The notes: a model not told the origin generated them from the letters alone. Shown: positions 23,233-31,681, counted from the first letter of the stretch. The stretch is DNA of 35,153 bases from Candidatus Methylacidiphilales bacterium (GCA_028713655.1 JAQTNW010000037.1:1-35153), one strand, 5' to 3'. Numbers and translations: made by a program.

Positions 23233-24992
23233 ACCTCTACCGACGCATCGTTTTTTATTACCGCCCGTTTCTGGGCTCAATCTTTGTTTCCATCCTGCTG
23301 CTGCTTGCCGCCATTGCGCTGAATTTGCTCAAACCCTGGCCGGTCAAGTTTGTGATTGATGAAGTGTTGAAGCAGGACGGAGGCGCCTATCACCTGCCGT
23401 TCTGGAACGGCCCCTTGAGTTTTGAGGGAGCGCTCCTGGTTTCCGTGGTTTCACTGGTGCTCATCCATCTTCTCTGGGGTGTGTTTAACCTGTTCAATAA
23501 CTATTGGCTGGTGGGAATCGGCCTCCGCGCCCTGTTGCGGCTGCGGACCGAAGTCTATGCCTGGCTGCAGAGCCTGCCGCTGCACTATCATGACAGCCAC
23601 AAGAGCGGCGACAGCACCTTCCGCGTCGCCTACGACACCCAGGCCATCCAGACTTTTTTCAACCGCGGCTTTGCGACCATCATCGGCTCGTCCCTGACTC
23701 TGGTTGGAACGTTCATGGTCATGTTCCAGATGAACCCCCGGCTCAGCCTGTTGTCATTGATGGTGGTTCCGCTGCTGCTTGCGGCCATCTGGGTCTTTGC
23801 CTCGCGCATCCGGAGGGAATCCATGCGCCTGCAGCAGGAGGAAAGCGATGTCATGTCGCGCGCCTCGGAAGGTCTTGGCAGCATCCGCATTGTACATGCG
23901 TTTGGTCGTGAAGAATTTGAAGTCAGCCAGTTTGAGAGGGAATGCGAGCAGTCGCTCGAAGCCAACCGGAAACTGACCCTGACCAATGTGCTGAGCAGCC
24001 TGGTGGTAGGATCCGTCACCGCCCTGGGGAGCGCCGTGCTGTTGTATTACGGCGCGCAGGAAGTCCGGAACGGCCATTTGAAGGTGGGCGATCTGTACAT
24101 TTTCATCAGCTACCTCGTCATGCTGTACCAACCGCTGGAGCAACTCAGCTACACAGCCTGGGCCATGGAAGGCGCCGCCGCAGGAGCATCCCGGGTGTTC
24201 GAGATTCTGGACACCGAAAATGATGTCCGGGATTTGCCGGGCGCGGCGGACTTCAAACCCGCGGGCGGAAGGATCGAGCTGCAGAACATTGGGTTTGGCT
24301 ATGAATCCGGGCGCACGGTTCTGGGAGATGTAAGCCTGGTCGTGGAACCGGGGCAGACCGTGGCCATTGTTGGAGGCACCGGCGCTGGAAAAACAACGGT
24401 GCTGTCCATGGTCCCGCGCTTTTACGACCCGGATTCAGGCAGGGTTTTGGTTGATGGGCAGGATGTGAAGCATGTGAAAAAGAGCTCCCTGCGCAGCCAG
24501 ATCTCGCTGGTCCTGCAGGACACGGTGCTTCTGAACGGCACCGTGGCGGAAAACATCGCCTATGGTTGTCCACAGGCCACGCTGAGCCAGGTCATGGAAG
24601 CAGCCCGGGCCGCGCAGGGACATGAGTTTATCAGCGCCATGCCCCAGGGCTATGACACGCAGGTTGGCGAGCGAGGCGTCAGGCTCAGCGGCGGACAGCG
24701 GCAACGGATCGGAATCGCGCGCGCGTTTCTGCGGAACAGCCCGATCCTGCTCCTGGACGAACCGACCAGCGCGCTGGACTTGAAAACCGAGGCCGAGTTG
24801 ATGGGCGCCCTGAAAAACGTAATGCAGCGGCCCACCACGCTGATTGTCACCCATCGCCTGGCAACGATCCACGACGTGGAACGGATTTATGTCATGGAGC
24901 ACGGGCGGGTTGTGGAAAGCGGTTCGGGACCGGAGTTGCTGGCCCGCGGCGGCCTCTATGCCTCGCTTTGGCATGCAGCGGACAAGCAGTAG
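23229..24992 (+). CDS. ABC exporter, fused membrane and ATPase domains (MsbA/NdvA-like half transporter)
   Basis: 587 residues. The N-terminal exporter domain (about 1-320) has six helices, beginning FYYRPFLGSIFVSILLLLAA. The C-terminal nucleotide-binding domain is complete: Walker A VGGTGAGKTT (about 380-389), Q-loop SLVLQDTVLLNGTVAENIAYG, signature VRLSGGQRQRIGIARAFLR, Walker B PILLLDEPTSALD, and His switch VTHRLA. It would work as a homodimer. Related exporters carry lipid A (MsbA), cyclic beta-glucan (NdvA/ChvA) or peptides. Translational coupling to the GH-GT2 gene argues for a glycan or glycolipid cargo. The reading frame is open from 22887, but ATG 23229 is the start because it overlaps the upstream stop and begins the first helix. 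Confidence 0.9.
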   Translation: MNLYRRIVFYYRPFLGSIFVSILLLLAAIALNLLKPWPVKFVIDEVLKQDGGAYHLPFWNGPLSFEGALLVSVVSLVLIHLLWGVFNLFNNYWLVGIGLRALLRLRTEVYAWLQSLPLHYHDSHKSGDSTFRVAYDTQAIQTFFNRGFATIIGSSLTLVGTFMVMFQMNPRLSLLSLMVVPLLLAAIWVFASRIRRESMRLQQEESDVMSRASEGLGSIRIVHAFGREEFEVSQFERECEQSLEANRKLTLTNVLSSLVVGSVTALGSAVLLYYGAQEVRNGHLKVGDLYIFISYLVMLYQPLEQLSYTAWAMEGAAAGASRVFEILDTENDVRDLPGAADFKPAGGRIELQNIGFGYESGRTVLGDVSLVVEPGQTVAIVGGTGAGKTTVLSMVPRFYDPDSGRVLVDGQDVKHVKKSSLRSQISLVLQDTVLLNGTVAENIAYGCPQATLSQVMEAARAAQGHEFISAMPQGYDTQVGERGVRLSGGQRQRIGIARAFLRNSPILLLDEPTSALDLKTEAELMGALKNVMQRPTTLIVTHRLATIHDVERIYVMEHGRVVESGSGPELLARGGLYASLWHAADKQ

Positions 24993-25055
24993 CCCCCGCG
25001 TTCTGTGTGGCCAAGTTTTTGGCACGGGGAATCATACGCGCGTTGGACTTGGGCA

Positions 25056-25083
25056 AATACGGATTGATTATGTCACTATATAA
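25056..25083 (+). promoter_or_regulatory. Sigma70-like promoter candidate for the parDE-like module
   Basis: TTGATT and TAAAAT spaced by 16 nt lie within about 25060-25092, just upstream of the ATG at 25098, with an additional TATATAAG between them. The start would be very near the ATG. Toxin-antitoxin operators often overlap such promoters, but no clear operator palindrome is visible. Coordinates approximate. Confidence 0.3.
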
Positions 25084-25097
25084 GGTAAAATGTTCTT

Positions 25098-25316
25098 ATG
25101 GGTTCGGCAATCGATTTGGAGCAAATGACAACAGTGGATAAGCTGTGCCTGATGGAGGCATTGTGGAAAGACTTGTCGCACAAGGAGGCCGTTATCGCTT
25201 CCCCGGAGTGGCATGGTGATGTTCTAGCCGAACGAGACAGATTGGTCGAATCTGGGGCAGAGTCATTCATCGATTGGGAAGTTGCCAAAAAGAAGCTTCG
25301 CGAAGAGCTTCAGTGA
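25098..25316 (+). CDS. Addiction-module antitoxin (Unstab_antitox/ParD-like)
   Basis: A 72-residue protein matching the small 'addiction module protein' family. It has LEQMTTVDKLCLMEALWKDL, then SPEWHGDVLAERDRLVESG and FIDWEVAKKKLREEL; the P-x-W-H and (I/V)-D/P-W-E-x-A/V-K words are typical. Such proteins neutralise the downstream RelE/ParE toxin and repress their own promoter. The stop overlaps the toxin's GTG as GTGA, as expected of a coupled pair. ATG 25098 is the first possible start after a promoter-like region. Confidence 0.8.
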   Translation: MGSAIDLEQMTTVDKLCLMEALWKDLSHKEAVIASPEWHGDVLAERDRLVESGAESFIDWEVAKKKLREELQ

Positions 25317-25614
25317 AGATAGACATTCAGCCTTCGGCACTGGCCGATTTAGGGCATGGATTTCGATTTTACGAAAAGCAAACGCTGGGTTGGGTGGATA
25401 TTTTCTCGATTCTCTTTATTCGGATATCGATTCCCTCCAACTCTATGCAGGAGTTCACCCCATCCACTTTGGCAAATTCCACCGTCTCCTTTCGGAAAAA
25501 TTCCCGTATGCAATTTACTATCAGGTGAAAGATCATGCCGCGTATGTGCGCGCCGTTCTTGATCTTCGGCAAGCCCCCGCTTCGATAGCAAGCAAACTGC
25601 AAAGATTGAAATAG
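25313..25614 (+). pseudogene. RelE/ParE-family toxin, frameshifted
   Basis: From GTG 25313 the frame reads VKIDIQPSALADLGHGFRFY then EKQ, the normal ParE start (beta strand, then the long helix). Family similarity then continues in the -1 frame from about 25385: NAGLGGYFLDSLYSDIDSLQ, YAGVHPIHFGKFHRLLSEKF, PYAIYYQVKDHAAYVRAVLD and LRQAP. Loss of one base in caaacgctggg (about 25383-25392) explains the change. The original frame terminates at 25528. The two halves together span the whole toxin, so this is a single recent lesion or a sequencing error. No canonical X-XXY-YYZ slippery heptamer is in frame at the junction, so programmed frameshifting is not favoured. The antitoxin upstream is intact. 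Confidence 0.8.
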
Positions 25615-25688
25615 ACAACCCCTTTCCCCATCCGTATTTATTCGTGGTTCAATCAAATAATGGGACGAGCGCCATTCGTCCCTCCTTT

Positions 25689-27419
25689 TTATTCCTTCGA
25701 GGGTTTCTGGCTTTTTTTCAGGAGCATTCGCTCCTTTCGCCGCAAGTTGCTGTCTTCCCTCAATACTTGCAGGCGGATGCGAAAACGTTGCGCGTGCGCC
25801 ACATTGCTGAAAAAAGCGTAAACGATCAAGAGAACCAGGAAGCCGATGCCGGCCAGCGCGGCCAGAGCCAGCCATGCCAGCAGAAAAGCGTATTGCGCGT
25901 TGGAATTGGTTGTGTCGATGGCCCTGGCCTGCATGCAGGCCTGGAAGGAATTGTAAAAATCAAATTTTTTCAAGGCTTGTTTGGCAGCCCTCAGGCAAAG
26001 GTTGCTGATATCCAGTGACGCTTCCTTCGACAGGAGCGGTTTGACCCGCTCCATCTGCTCCCATGCCTGGCCATAACGTCCGGACTCGATGTCCGCCCGC
26101 ATTGCCGCAATACTCGCTTTGGTTGTTTGTTCGACTTTTTCGATCCGTAACGCTTGAAGTTTTTTGTTCAGCACGGCAAGCCTGTCGTCTGTCAGGGAAT
26201 GGCTGGCGAGGAATTGGGTGCAGTCCGCCAAGGCCGCATCGGATTGCGCCAGGTCGAATGATTCCAATGCCTTTTCAAGCCGCAAAATGAGTTTTTCCTG
26301 TTGGTTGCGGGTGTTCAACGCCTCAATTTTTGCCAAAACTTTTTCTTTGCCGTTATTTCCAGGCAGTTCCGCCAGCGGCAGAATGGATTCAAGGACTTTG
26401 AGCGACTCCTGGAATCGGCCTGCCTTGGCCATATCCGAGGCAAGATCGGAATTCTTTTGGATGAATTCGGAAAGAAGGAGTTGCGCGGAATGCAGGGCGG
26501 GCCATTTATCGAAAACCACTTTTAATTTGTCGCGGGCTAGTCCGATATCGGGGGGATTATGATTCAGGAGATGGGCGGCCTCAAGGTAGGTCGGGATTGC
26601 CGAGCGCTCGCTTGTGAGATCGGTGTGCGGCAGCGTGGCGGCAACTTCTCTTTCATGCGCCAGGATGGCGGCCAGATTCTGGCGTTGTTGCGCGTTTCCA
26701 TCAGGGGCCGTGGCAATTTTATTTTCCAATATGAAAATGCGCTGGCCGGAAACGATGGCAGCGGAGTCCAGCAGCAGCGGGTAAAGAAGGTTCGCGGGAT
26801 TGGCCAAAATCTGCGCGCATTCCGTTTCAAAAACAGCCGTTTCCTGAGTGGGCCCTTCGTCCGTCAGCACCTGCCAGAGGCGCCAATCCGCTCCGTCGGT
26901 TGTGCTCAAATCCGCAGGACGGAACTTCAGGGAGTCCACCCGCACATAACCCTTTCGCAGCAAGTCCAGATCTTCCTCGACTTGTTTGAGCCGGGTTTGG
27001 ACTTCAACGGTTTTGGGCGTACCGGGATGTTTTTGAATGAATTCCCTCAGTGGAACGGCATACCTGGCTTCATGTTCCGCAAGGCGGACTGCGGACCGCT
27101 GCGGAGCCAGCAACGATTTTAACTGGATATAATCACGTTCAGTCGAGTCTCCGCGCTTGACCGTTTGAACCAGGGACTTGTCTATTTGGATTTGGCGGGC
27201 AATCCCCTTCCATTTGGATACATCAATAATGTAACCCTTATCCGTTTCCCGGGTGATGGCGCACGGTACCTCGCGATTGGAAATTCCGTCGGGCAGCGCG
27301 GCGTCCTGTTTTAAAACAACCGTGTCCGGCATGGGAAGCTCTTCCGCCCGGCCAGGCATGGTGGCAAGAACGGCAAAAACAACCCCCAGGAACGGCAAAA
27401 ATCGAATGTAAAGCTTCAT
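25689..27419 (-). CDS. Secreted/membrane-anchored helical-repeat protein coupled to pilT, unknown function
   Basis: A 576-residue protein. An N-terminal signal peptide (MKLYIRFLPFLGVVFAVLAT, cleavage near GRAEE) precedes a beta-rich segment (about 30-75). A long, mostly helical region with TPR-like character follows (about 95-500; e.g. AKAGRFQESLKVLESILPL and ESGRYGQAWEQMERVKPL). One membrane helix lies near the C-terminus (about 520-548, YAFLLAWLALAALAGIGFLV), and the tail is basic (RFRIRLQVLRED... RRKERMLLKKSQK). The predicted topology is a large periplasmic part with a short cytoplasmic basic tail. The start is ATG 27419, overlapping the pilT stop (ATGA); an in-frame TTG at 27425 is less likely. 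Coupling to pilT suggests a role in pilus function or its control, an inference. No family recognised. Confidence 0.75.
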   Translation of the reverse strand: MKLYIRFLPFLGVVFAVLATMPGRAEELPMPDTVVLKQDAALPDGISNREVPCAITRETDKGYIIDVSKWKGIARQIQIDKSLVQTVKRGDSTERDYIQLKSLLAPQRSAVRLAEHEARYAVPLREFIQKHPGTPKTVEVQTRLKQVEEDLDLLRKGYVRVDSLKFRPADLSTTDGADWRLWQVLTDEGPTQETAVFETECAQILANPANLLYPLLLDSAAIVSGQRIFILENKIATAPDGNAQQRQNLAAILAHEREVAATLPHTDLTSERSAIPTYLEAAHLLNHNPPDIGLARDKLKVVFDKWPALHSAQLLLSEFIQKNSDLASDMAKAGRFQESLKVLESILPLAELPGNNGKEKVLAKIEALNTRNQQEKLILRLEKALESFDLAQSDAALADCTQFLASHSLTDDRLAVLNKKLQALRIEKVEQTTKASIAAMRADIESGRYGQAWEQMERVKPLLSKEASLDISNLCLRAAKQALKKFDFYNSFQACMQARAIDTTNSNAQYAFLLAWLALAALAGIGFLVLLIVYAFFSNVAHAQRFRIRLQVLREDSNLRRKERMLLKKSQKPSKE

Positions 27420-28471
27420 GTGCAATATCCGGCCATGTTTTCCTGATCACGGGCGTTCGCGACCGCCTCCTCGGGAGTAATCAGATTCTGCTCGAGGAGA
27501 TGAATCAGGTGGTCGTCTATCGTGTGCATCCCGTCATTTTTCCCGATTTCCATGCAACCATAAAGCTGGTGCGTTTTCCTGTCCCGGATGCACGAGGCAA
27601 TGGCCATGTTGTTCAGCATGAGTTCCGTGGCGACCGCCCGCCCCTGCCCGTCAGCCCGGCTCAAGAGGCGCTGGGAAAGAACGCCCTTCAAGCAGTTGGC
27701 CAGTTGGGTCACAATCTGGTTTTGCTGTTGGTGCGGAAAGATATCGACCAGCCGGTCAATGGTTTTGGGGGCGTCAATCGTGTGAAGGGTCGCAAACACC
27801 AAATGGCCCGTTTCCGCCGCGGTGATGCCCGCTTGTATGGTTTCCTGATCCCGCATTTCACTGATGACAACGATGTCGGGATCTTGCCGCAAAACATGAC
27901 GCAGAGCATTGGCAAACGACTTGGTGTCGGCGCCGACTTCGCGTTGTTTGATGACGGAGAGTTGATTGGTAAAAAGGTATTCGATCGGGTCTTCAATGGT
28001 GATGATGATGCCGGAACGCCGAGCGGCGATCATTTGAATGATGGAAGCCAGGGTGGTGCTTTTCCCCGAACCCGTTGTGCCTGTGATGAGAACCAGGCCG
28101 CTGTCCAAATTCAGCAGGTGTTCAACCGTTGGCATGTGGCCAAGCGTTGCCAGATCCGGAATATTTCTGGGCACAATACGATAAGCGGCTTCGGTGGTAC
28201 CCCGGGAGACATGGGCATTTCCACGACAGCGGCCTCCTGTGTGTGTTTCGAGAAGGAAATCCAGTTCCCAATTTTCCTCAAACCGGGCCTGTTGCATTGG
28301 AGTCAGGCCGGAATAAACCACGGCATGGCAGTCTTCCGGAGTAAGAGGGGTGTCATTTAACGGAATCAAGTGGCCGCTAATGCGGGCCATGGGCGGGTTA
28401 TTTGCGATGATATGAAGATCCGAACCATTTCGATTGGTTGCTTCTTCTATAAACTCGAAAATGGAAGGCAC
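27416..28471 (-). CDS. pilT: Type IV pilus retraction ATPase PilT (or PilU)
   Basis: A 351-residue secretion-superfamily ATPase, the usual PilT length (344-370). N-terminal PAS-like domain: GSDLHIIANNPPMARISGHL. Catalytic domain: Walker A GTTGSGKST (131-139), Asp box IEDPIEYLF (159-167), Walker B DPDIVVISEMRD with Glu205, and His box with His223 and His230 in AAETGHLVFATLHT. Then IDRLVDIFPHQQQNQI and QRLLSRADGQGRAVATELM, both typical of PilT. It powers pilus depolymerisation at the inner membrane (twitching, DNA uptake). The C-terminus lacks the classic AIRNLIR helix, reading LIHLLEQNLITPEEAVANA, so PilU or a paralogue is possible. No other pil genes are in the window. Confidence 0.9.
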   Translation of the reverse strand: MPSIFEFIEEATNRNGSDLHIIANNPPMARISGHLIPLNDTPLTPEDCHAVVYSGLTPMQQARFEENWELDFLLETHTGGRCRGNAHVSRGTTEAAYRIVPRNIPDLATLGHMPTVEHLLNLDSGLVLITGTTGSGKSTTLASIIQMIAARRSGIIITIEDPIEYLFTNQLSVIKQREVGADTKSFANALRHVLRQDPDIVVISEMRDQETIQAGITAAETGHLVFATLHTIDAPKTIDRLVDIFPHQQQNQIVTQLANCLKGVLSQRLLSRADGQGRAVATELMLNNMAIASCIRDRKTHQLYGCMEIGKNDGMHTIDDHLIHLLEQNLITPEEAVANARDQENMAGYCT

Positions 28472-28540
28472 AGAGGAAGCCTAAAAGGGGGCTAGCGCCA
28501 TGCAACCCAATAATTACGCGCATTTTCCCGAAAATTCCGT

Positions 28541-29101
28541 TCACCGAAACAGGTTGTAGGCTTCTTCGATGTTAGGCGTGCCAATGTTGATCGCAAGGTT
28601 CTGGCGGGCGTCCTTGATGACAACCGGAACCAGCCAGTAGCCGACGGCATAACGGCTCTTGTATTGGGCGTAAAGACGGTAGCTGCCGGGTGACAATCCG
28701 TGGATTTCAAACCTGCCCTGCGCATCCGCCTTGAGCGTGGTGACGGCATGGGCGACCGCGGTGCCGCCAATGGCGTCAAGATCCAGATTGTGGAATCCAT
28801 CATCAAAATTCGAGCGCGATGCCTGCATCAACCAGCGGTCGTCGCGGATTTTTTTGATCTCAGCACAGGCATTCTCCGGCACCACGGCAATACCCAGGCC
28901 GTTGAGAAACTGGATCTGGCCCTTTTTCATTTCGATGGTTGCCTGCCCATGCACGCTGGCTCCGGTGGGAATGGGAATTGGCGCCGGGGTGGGTGGAGGC
29001 GCGGGCACGGCGGCCTCCTTGCTTTTTTGCGAGTCATCACCGCAGGACGCCAGGACAAGCGCAAACAGGCAGAAACCGGCAAAGAGTGCTTTGGGCTGCA
29101 T
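28541..29101 (-). CDS. Lipoprotein with carboxypeptidase-regulatory-like beta domain
   Basis: A 186-residue protein. The N-terminus MQPKALFAGFCLFALVLASC is a type II signal peptide with lipobox LASC, so the mature protein would be lipid-anchored at Cys20. A Pro-rich linker (PAPPPTPAPIPIP) follows, then a domain with GRFEIHGLSPGSYRLYAQYK, which resembles the prealbumin-like CarboxypepD_reg fold. Function unknown. The frame extends upstream to 29179, but the lipobox fixes ATG 29101. It lies downstream of pilT's upstream region on the same strand, about 70 nt before the pilT start. Confidence 0.75.
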   Translation of the reverse strand: MQPKALFAGFCLFALVLASCGDDSQKSKEAAVPAPPPTPAPIPIPTGASVHGQATIEMKKGQIQFLNGLGIAVVPENACAEIKKIRDDRWLMQASRSNFDDGFHNLDLDAIGGTAVAHAVTTLKADAQGRFEIHGLSPGSYRLYAQYKSRYAVGYWLVPVVIKDARQNLAINIGTPNIEEAYNLFR

Positions 29102-29309
29102 AATAGAAGTATGCACGGCGGGAAGGGCCTGTCGAGATGACGCCTTTTGCCCGAAAGGTGATTTTAACCACCAAGACACCTAGAAAGCCGTTTTACAAAG
29201 AGATCGCGGAGGAAACTAGGAATGCTGAAAGCCGAAATCTGACCACTGAGAGCTGCTTGAACTTAAATACAAGCCCTGTCTTGTCCTGCGGCGTTTGCAG
29301 CCTACACTT
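29102..29309. repeat. Intergenic repeat words upstream of two-hairpin element copy 1
   Basis: No gene seen. 29168-29215 combines 'accaccaagacacctagaaag' with 'ttttacaaagagatcgcggagga', both recurring elsewhere in the window (14498, 20553, 30670). Confidence 0.5.
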
Positions 29310-29542
29310 AACCCGGATGTTTCACACGCTTCTGCAAACCCCAGCAAAGTGTCCTGCTCCAAAGTGTGGCAGGAACTGGGGTGCAGGGACATCCGGGTTA
29401 CAAGCAAAACCGCCTGAATGGGTATTTTGTTTTGATTTTTGAATTGGAGCTGCTTTATTTTGAGGCGGTTTTGCAACAGCCCCCATAGGCCCGGCGCTAA
29501 CAGGTTGACCATTGAAATGAATATAAAATATGCAGGCTAACC
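29310..29542 (+). repeat. Dispersed two-hairpin repeat, copy 1 (complete, reference copy)
   Basis: Hairpin 1 spans 29310-29399: outer arms aacccggatgt and acatccgggtt, inner arms ccccag/ctgggg and tcctgc/gcagga. Hairpin 2 spans 29404-29474: gcaaaaccgcct and aggcggttttgc around gatttttgaattgg. The tail 29494-29542 reads gcgctaacaggttgacc...tataaaatatgcaggctaacc and ends 4 nt before the M29 aminopeptidase ATG (29547). No open frame of note. Confidence 0.85.
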
Positions 29543-29546
29543 GCTT

Positions 29547-30659
29547 ATGAAAGACGATCGTTTCCATCAACTGGCCCGCGGGCTTGTCCGGTATTCCACA
29601 GCTCTCAAGAAAGATGAAAAAGTTTTGATCGAACTGTTTGACGCCCCGCCGGAAATGGCGGTCGCCCTGATCCGCGAAGTGCGGGCCGCAGGGGCGATTC
29701 CCTATGTCCAGACACAGGCCGGACCCATCCAGCGCGAACTCTTGAGGGGGGCGACGGAGGAGCAGTTCAAATATTCCGCCGAAATCGAACTGAAACGGAT
29801 GCAGGGCATGCAGGCGTATATCGCCATTCGCGGCGCGCATAATATTTTTGAATCATCCGACGTGCCGCCGGACCGGATGAAACTGGCCGCGAAACTCATG
29901 CGGCCCGTGATGGATCACCGCGTCAAAAAAACAAAATGGGTCGTGCTGCGCTGGCCGACCCCCGCGATGGCCCAGCAGGCGCTCATGAGCACGGAAGCGT
30001 TCGAGGATTTTTATTTCCGCGTCTGCACCCTGGATTATTCGAAATTGGCGCCGGGCATGAAATCATTGAAAAAGCTCATGGACCGGACGGACAAGGTTCA
30101 CATCAAGGGGCCGGGCACGGACCTGGGATTTTCCATCAAGGGAATCGGATCGGAAATCTGCGGCGGCCTCCGAAACATCCCGGACGGCGAAGTGTACAGT
30201 TGCCCGGTAAAGGATAGCGTTGAGGGAGAGGTTAGTTTCAATGTGCCGTCCGTTTATCAAGGCGTCTCGTTTGAGCACATTCATTTGAAATTCAAGAAAG
30301 GCCGCGTGGTGGAGGCGTCGGCCAACAACACGGAGCGGCTGAATCAGATCCTGGATTCCGACGAAGGCGCGCGCTACATCGGGGAGTTCAGCCTCGGGTT
30401 TAATCCCCATATTTTGCAGCCGATGCGCGATATTCTGTTCGACGAAAAAATCGCCGGTTCGTTTCATTTCACCCCCGGCCAGGCGTACGAGGAGGCCGAC
30501 AACGGGAACCGTTCCCAGGTGCATTGGGACATGGTTTGCATCCAGCGCAAGGACTACGGCGGCGGCGAGGTTTATTTCGACGGCAAACTCATCCGCAAGG
30601 ACGGCCTCTTCATGGGCGGACCGTGGACCGCGCTGAATCCGAAGTCGATCCTGGGATAA
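29547..30659 (+). CDS. Aminopeptidase, M29 family (AmpS/AmpT-like)
   Basis: A 370-residue thermophilic-aminopeptidase-family metalloprotease, a dinuclear-metal enzyme removing N-terminal residues from peptides in the cytoplasm. Family features: N-terminal domain with [20 protein letters not shown], then the metal-binding C-terminal half. This contains [20 protein letters not shown] (Glu ligand), [16 protein letters not shown] (Glu), and [20 protein letters not shown] followed by VHWDMV (His and Asp ligands), and ends in [13 protein letters not shown]. Length is a little below the usual 400-410, shortest in the N-terminal domain. ATG 29547 follows directly after repeat copy 1, so its promoter and leader would have to lie inside or upstream of that repeat. 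Confidence 0.88.
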   Translation: MKDDRFHQLARGLVRYSTALKKDEKVLIELFDAPPEMAVALIREVRAAGAIPYVQTQAGPIQRELLRGATEEQFKYSAEIELKRMQGMQAYIAIRGAHNIFESSDVPPDRMKLAAKLMRPVMDHRVKKTKWVVLRWPTPAMAQQALMSTEAFEDFYFRVCTLDYSKLAPGMKSLKKLMDRTDKVHIKGPGTDLGFSIKGIGSEICGGLRNIPDGEVYSCPVKDSVEGEVSFNVPSVYQGVSFEHIHLKFKKGRVVEASANNTERLNQILDSDEGARYIGEFSLGFNPHILQPMRDILFDEKIAGSFHFTPGQAYEEADNGNRSQVHWDMVCIQRKDYGGGEVYFDGKLIRKDGLFMGGPWTALNPKSILG

Positions 30660-31119
30660 GACCGAAAGTCATTTTACAGAGAGATCGCAAAGAACGCGGA
30701 GGAAATGAAGAATTCAGAATGTGGAATTCTGAAGAGGCGCCACAGGACGAATAGGGAGTGCGCCGTCAAGTCCGTGTTGAAAGATAGGATGTTAGCTAAA
30801 ACGCCAACGGCGTTTTGTCCTTCAGCCCGGGGTTACCACGCCGAAGCGTAGCGAAGGCGGGAGCTACCCTGGGTAAAATAAAAAATCACCCCGAACCCTG
30901 AAAGTGATTCCGGCAATTGCATGAACAAAACAGACGCAACCCGCGTTCCGCGGAGGTGGACGGTGTGCAAACAGATTTGCACGGATTAAAAACCATCAGA
31001 CCCTTCTACGGCCTATTTCCGATTTTCACAATCAGTGTCCATCCGTGGTTCAATTGCGTTCGCCCCCTGTGTTCTGTGGCCAAAACTTGATGCCTTGGCG
31101 CAAAACATCCGGATGCCAA
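30660..31119. repeat. Gene-free intergenic region with several dispersed repeats
   Basis: No gene seen. 30670-30700 repeats ttttacagagagatcgcaaagaacgcggagga. 30710-30733 carries the gaattcagaatgtggaattctg motif. 30800-30872 is a hairpin-rich 'caacggcgttttgtccttcagcccgg...gctaccctgggt' sequence. 30980-31060 is similar to 18268-18350 ('gattaaaaaccatcagacccttc' then 'acaatcagtgtccatccgtggttc'). Gives way to the 3' end of rpiB. Confidence 0.6.
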
Positions 31120-31575
31120 TCAAACGCCAGGCAGTTGCTTGTCCAGGACAGCGATTTTGTTCATGCGGCGCTCGTGCCGGCCTCCGGCAAAATCGGTGTG
31201 GAGCCAGATATTTGTGAACTTAAGGAGTTGTTCCGGGCAAAATTCCTGGCCGCCGAGGCAAAGCACATTCGAATCGTGATGCTCGCGGGTGTTGAGGGCG
31301 CAGTGTTCGTTATAGACCAGCGCTGCGCGGATACCGGGGATTTTGTTGGCCAGCATGCACATGCCAATGCCGTTGTTGCAAATCAGGATGGAACGATCCA
31401 CTTCGTGGCGCGCGACAGCCTCGGCGGCCGGAATGCCGTAGTCGGGATAGTCATCCGCCGGGTCCAATTGATGCGGGCCGAAATCGACCACCTGGAAGCC
31501 TTGTTTTTCGAGTTCGGACTGGATCTGCGCTTTGATTTTAAAGCCGCCGTGGTCCGCTGCGATGCCGATTTTCAT
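31120..31575 (-). CDS. rpiB: Ribose-5-phosphate isomerase B
   Basis: A 151-residue RpiB/LacAB-family isomerase interconverting ribose-5-phosphate and ribulose-5-phosphate. Motifs: MKIGIAADHGGFKIK with the substrate-binding Asp-His, VDFGPHQLDPADDYPDYG, ILICNNGIGMCMLANK with the catalytic Cys, GIRAALVYNEHCALNTREHH with the phosphate-binding His/Arg, and NVLCLGG. Length matches E. coli RpiB (149). The ATG at 31575 follows the tRNA-Val gene on the same strand by 31 nt, so the two may be co-transcribed. Confidence 0.93.
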   Translation of the reverse strand: MKIGIAADHGGFKIKAQIQSELEKQGFQVVDFGPHQLDPADDYPDYGIPAAEAVARHEVDRSILICNNGIGMCMLANKIPGIRAALVYNEHCALNTREHHDSNVLCLGGQEFCPEQLLKFTNIWLHTDFAGGRHERRMNKIAVLDKQLPGV

Positions 31576-31606
31576 TCAGGAATATACTCCGGGCTTCCGT
31601 TTTGAC

Positions 31607-31681
31607 TGGTGCAGCCTAGTGGGTTCGAACCACTGACCTCCTGCGTGTGAAGCAGGCGCTCTACCACTAAGCTAAGGCTGC
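31607..31681 (-). tRNA. tRNA-Val (anticodon CAC)
   Basis: Read on the minus strand. The acceptor stem gcagcct (31681-31675) pairs perfectly with aggctgc (31617-31611). A D-arm with agcttagtggtagagc follows, then anticodon stem cctgc/gcagg around loop ttcacac (anticodon CAC). The T-arm loop is ttcgaac (ggttcgaaccc). Discriminator A, then an encoded CCA (31609-31607). 75 nt with CCA and no long variable arm. The genome-encoded CCA and perfect stems indicate a functional gene. Confidence 0.95.

Noticed and set aside
25375-25400. Programmed -1 frameshift in the ParE-like toxin
   Set aside because: No in-frame slippery heptamer and no obvious downstream stimulator; a single-base loss is simpler.
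30800-30872. Hairpin-rich sequence considered as a structured RNA or riboswitch
   Set aside because: It lies between convergent gene ends, upstream of no gene on either strand, so a riboswitch role is unlikely; kept as a repeat.
14487-31119. CRISPR array
   Set aside because: The repeated words are dispersed over kilobases, differ in length and orientation, and lack regular spacers; no cas genes are present.
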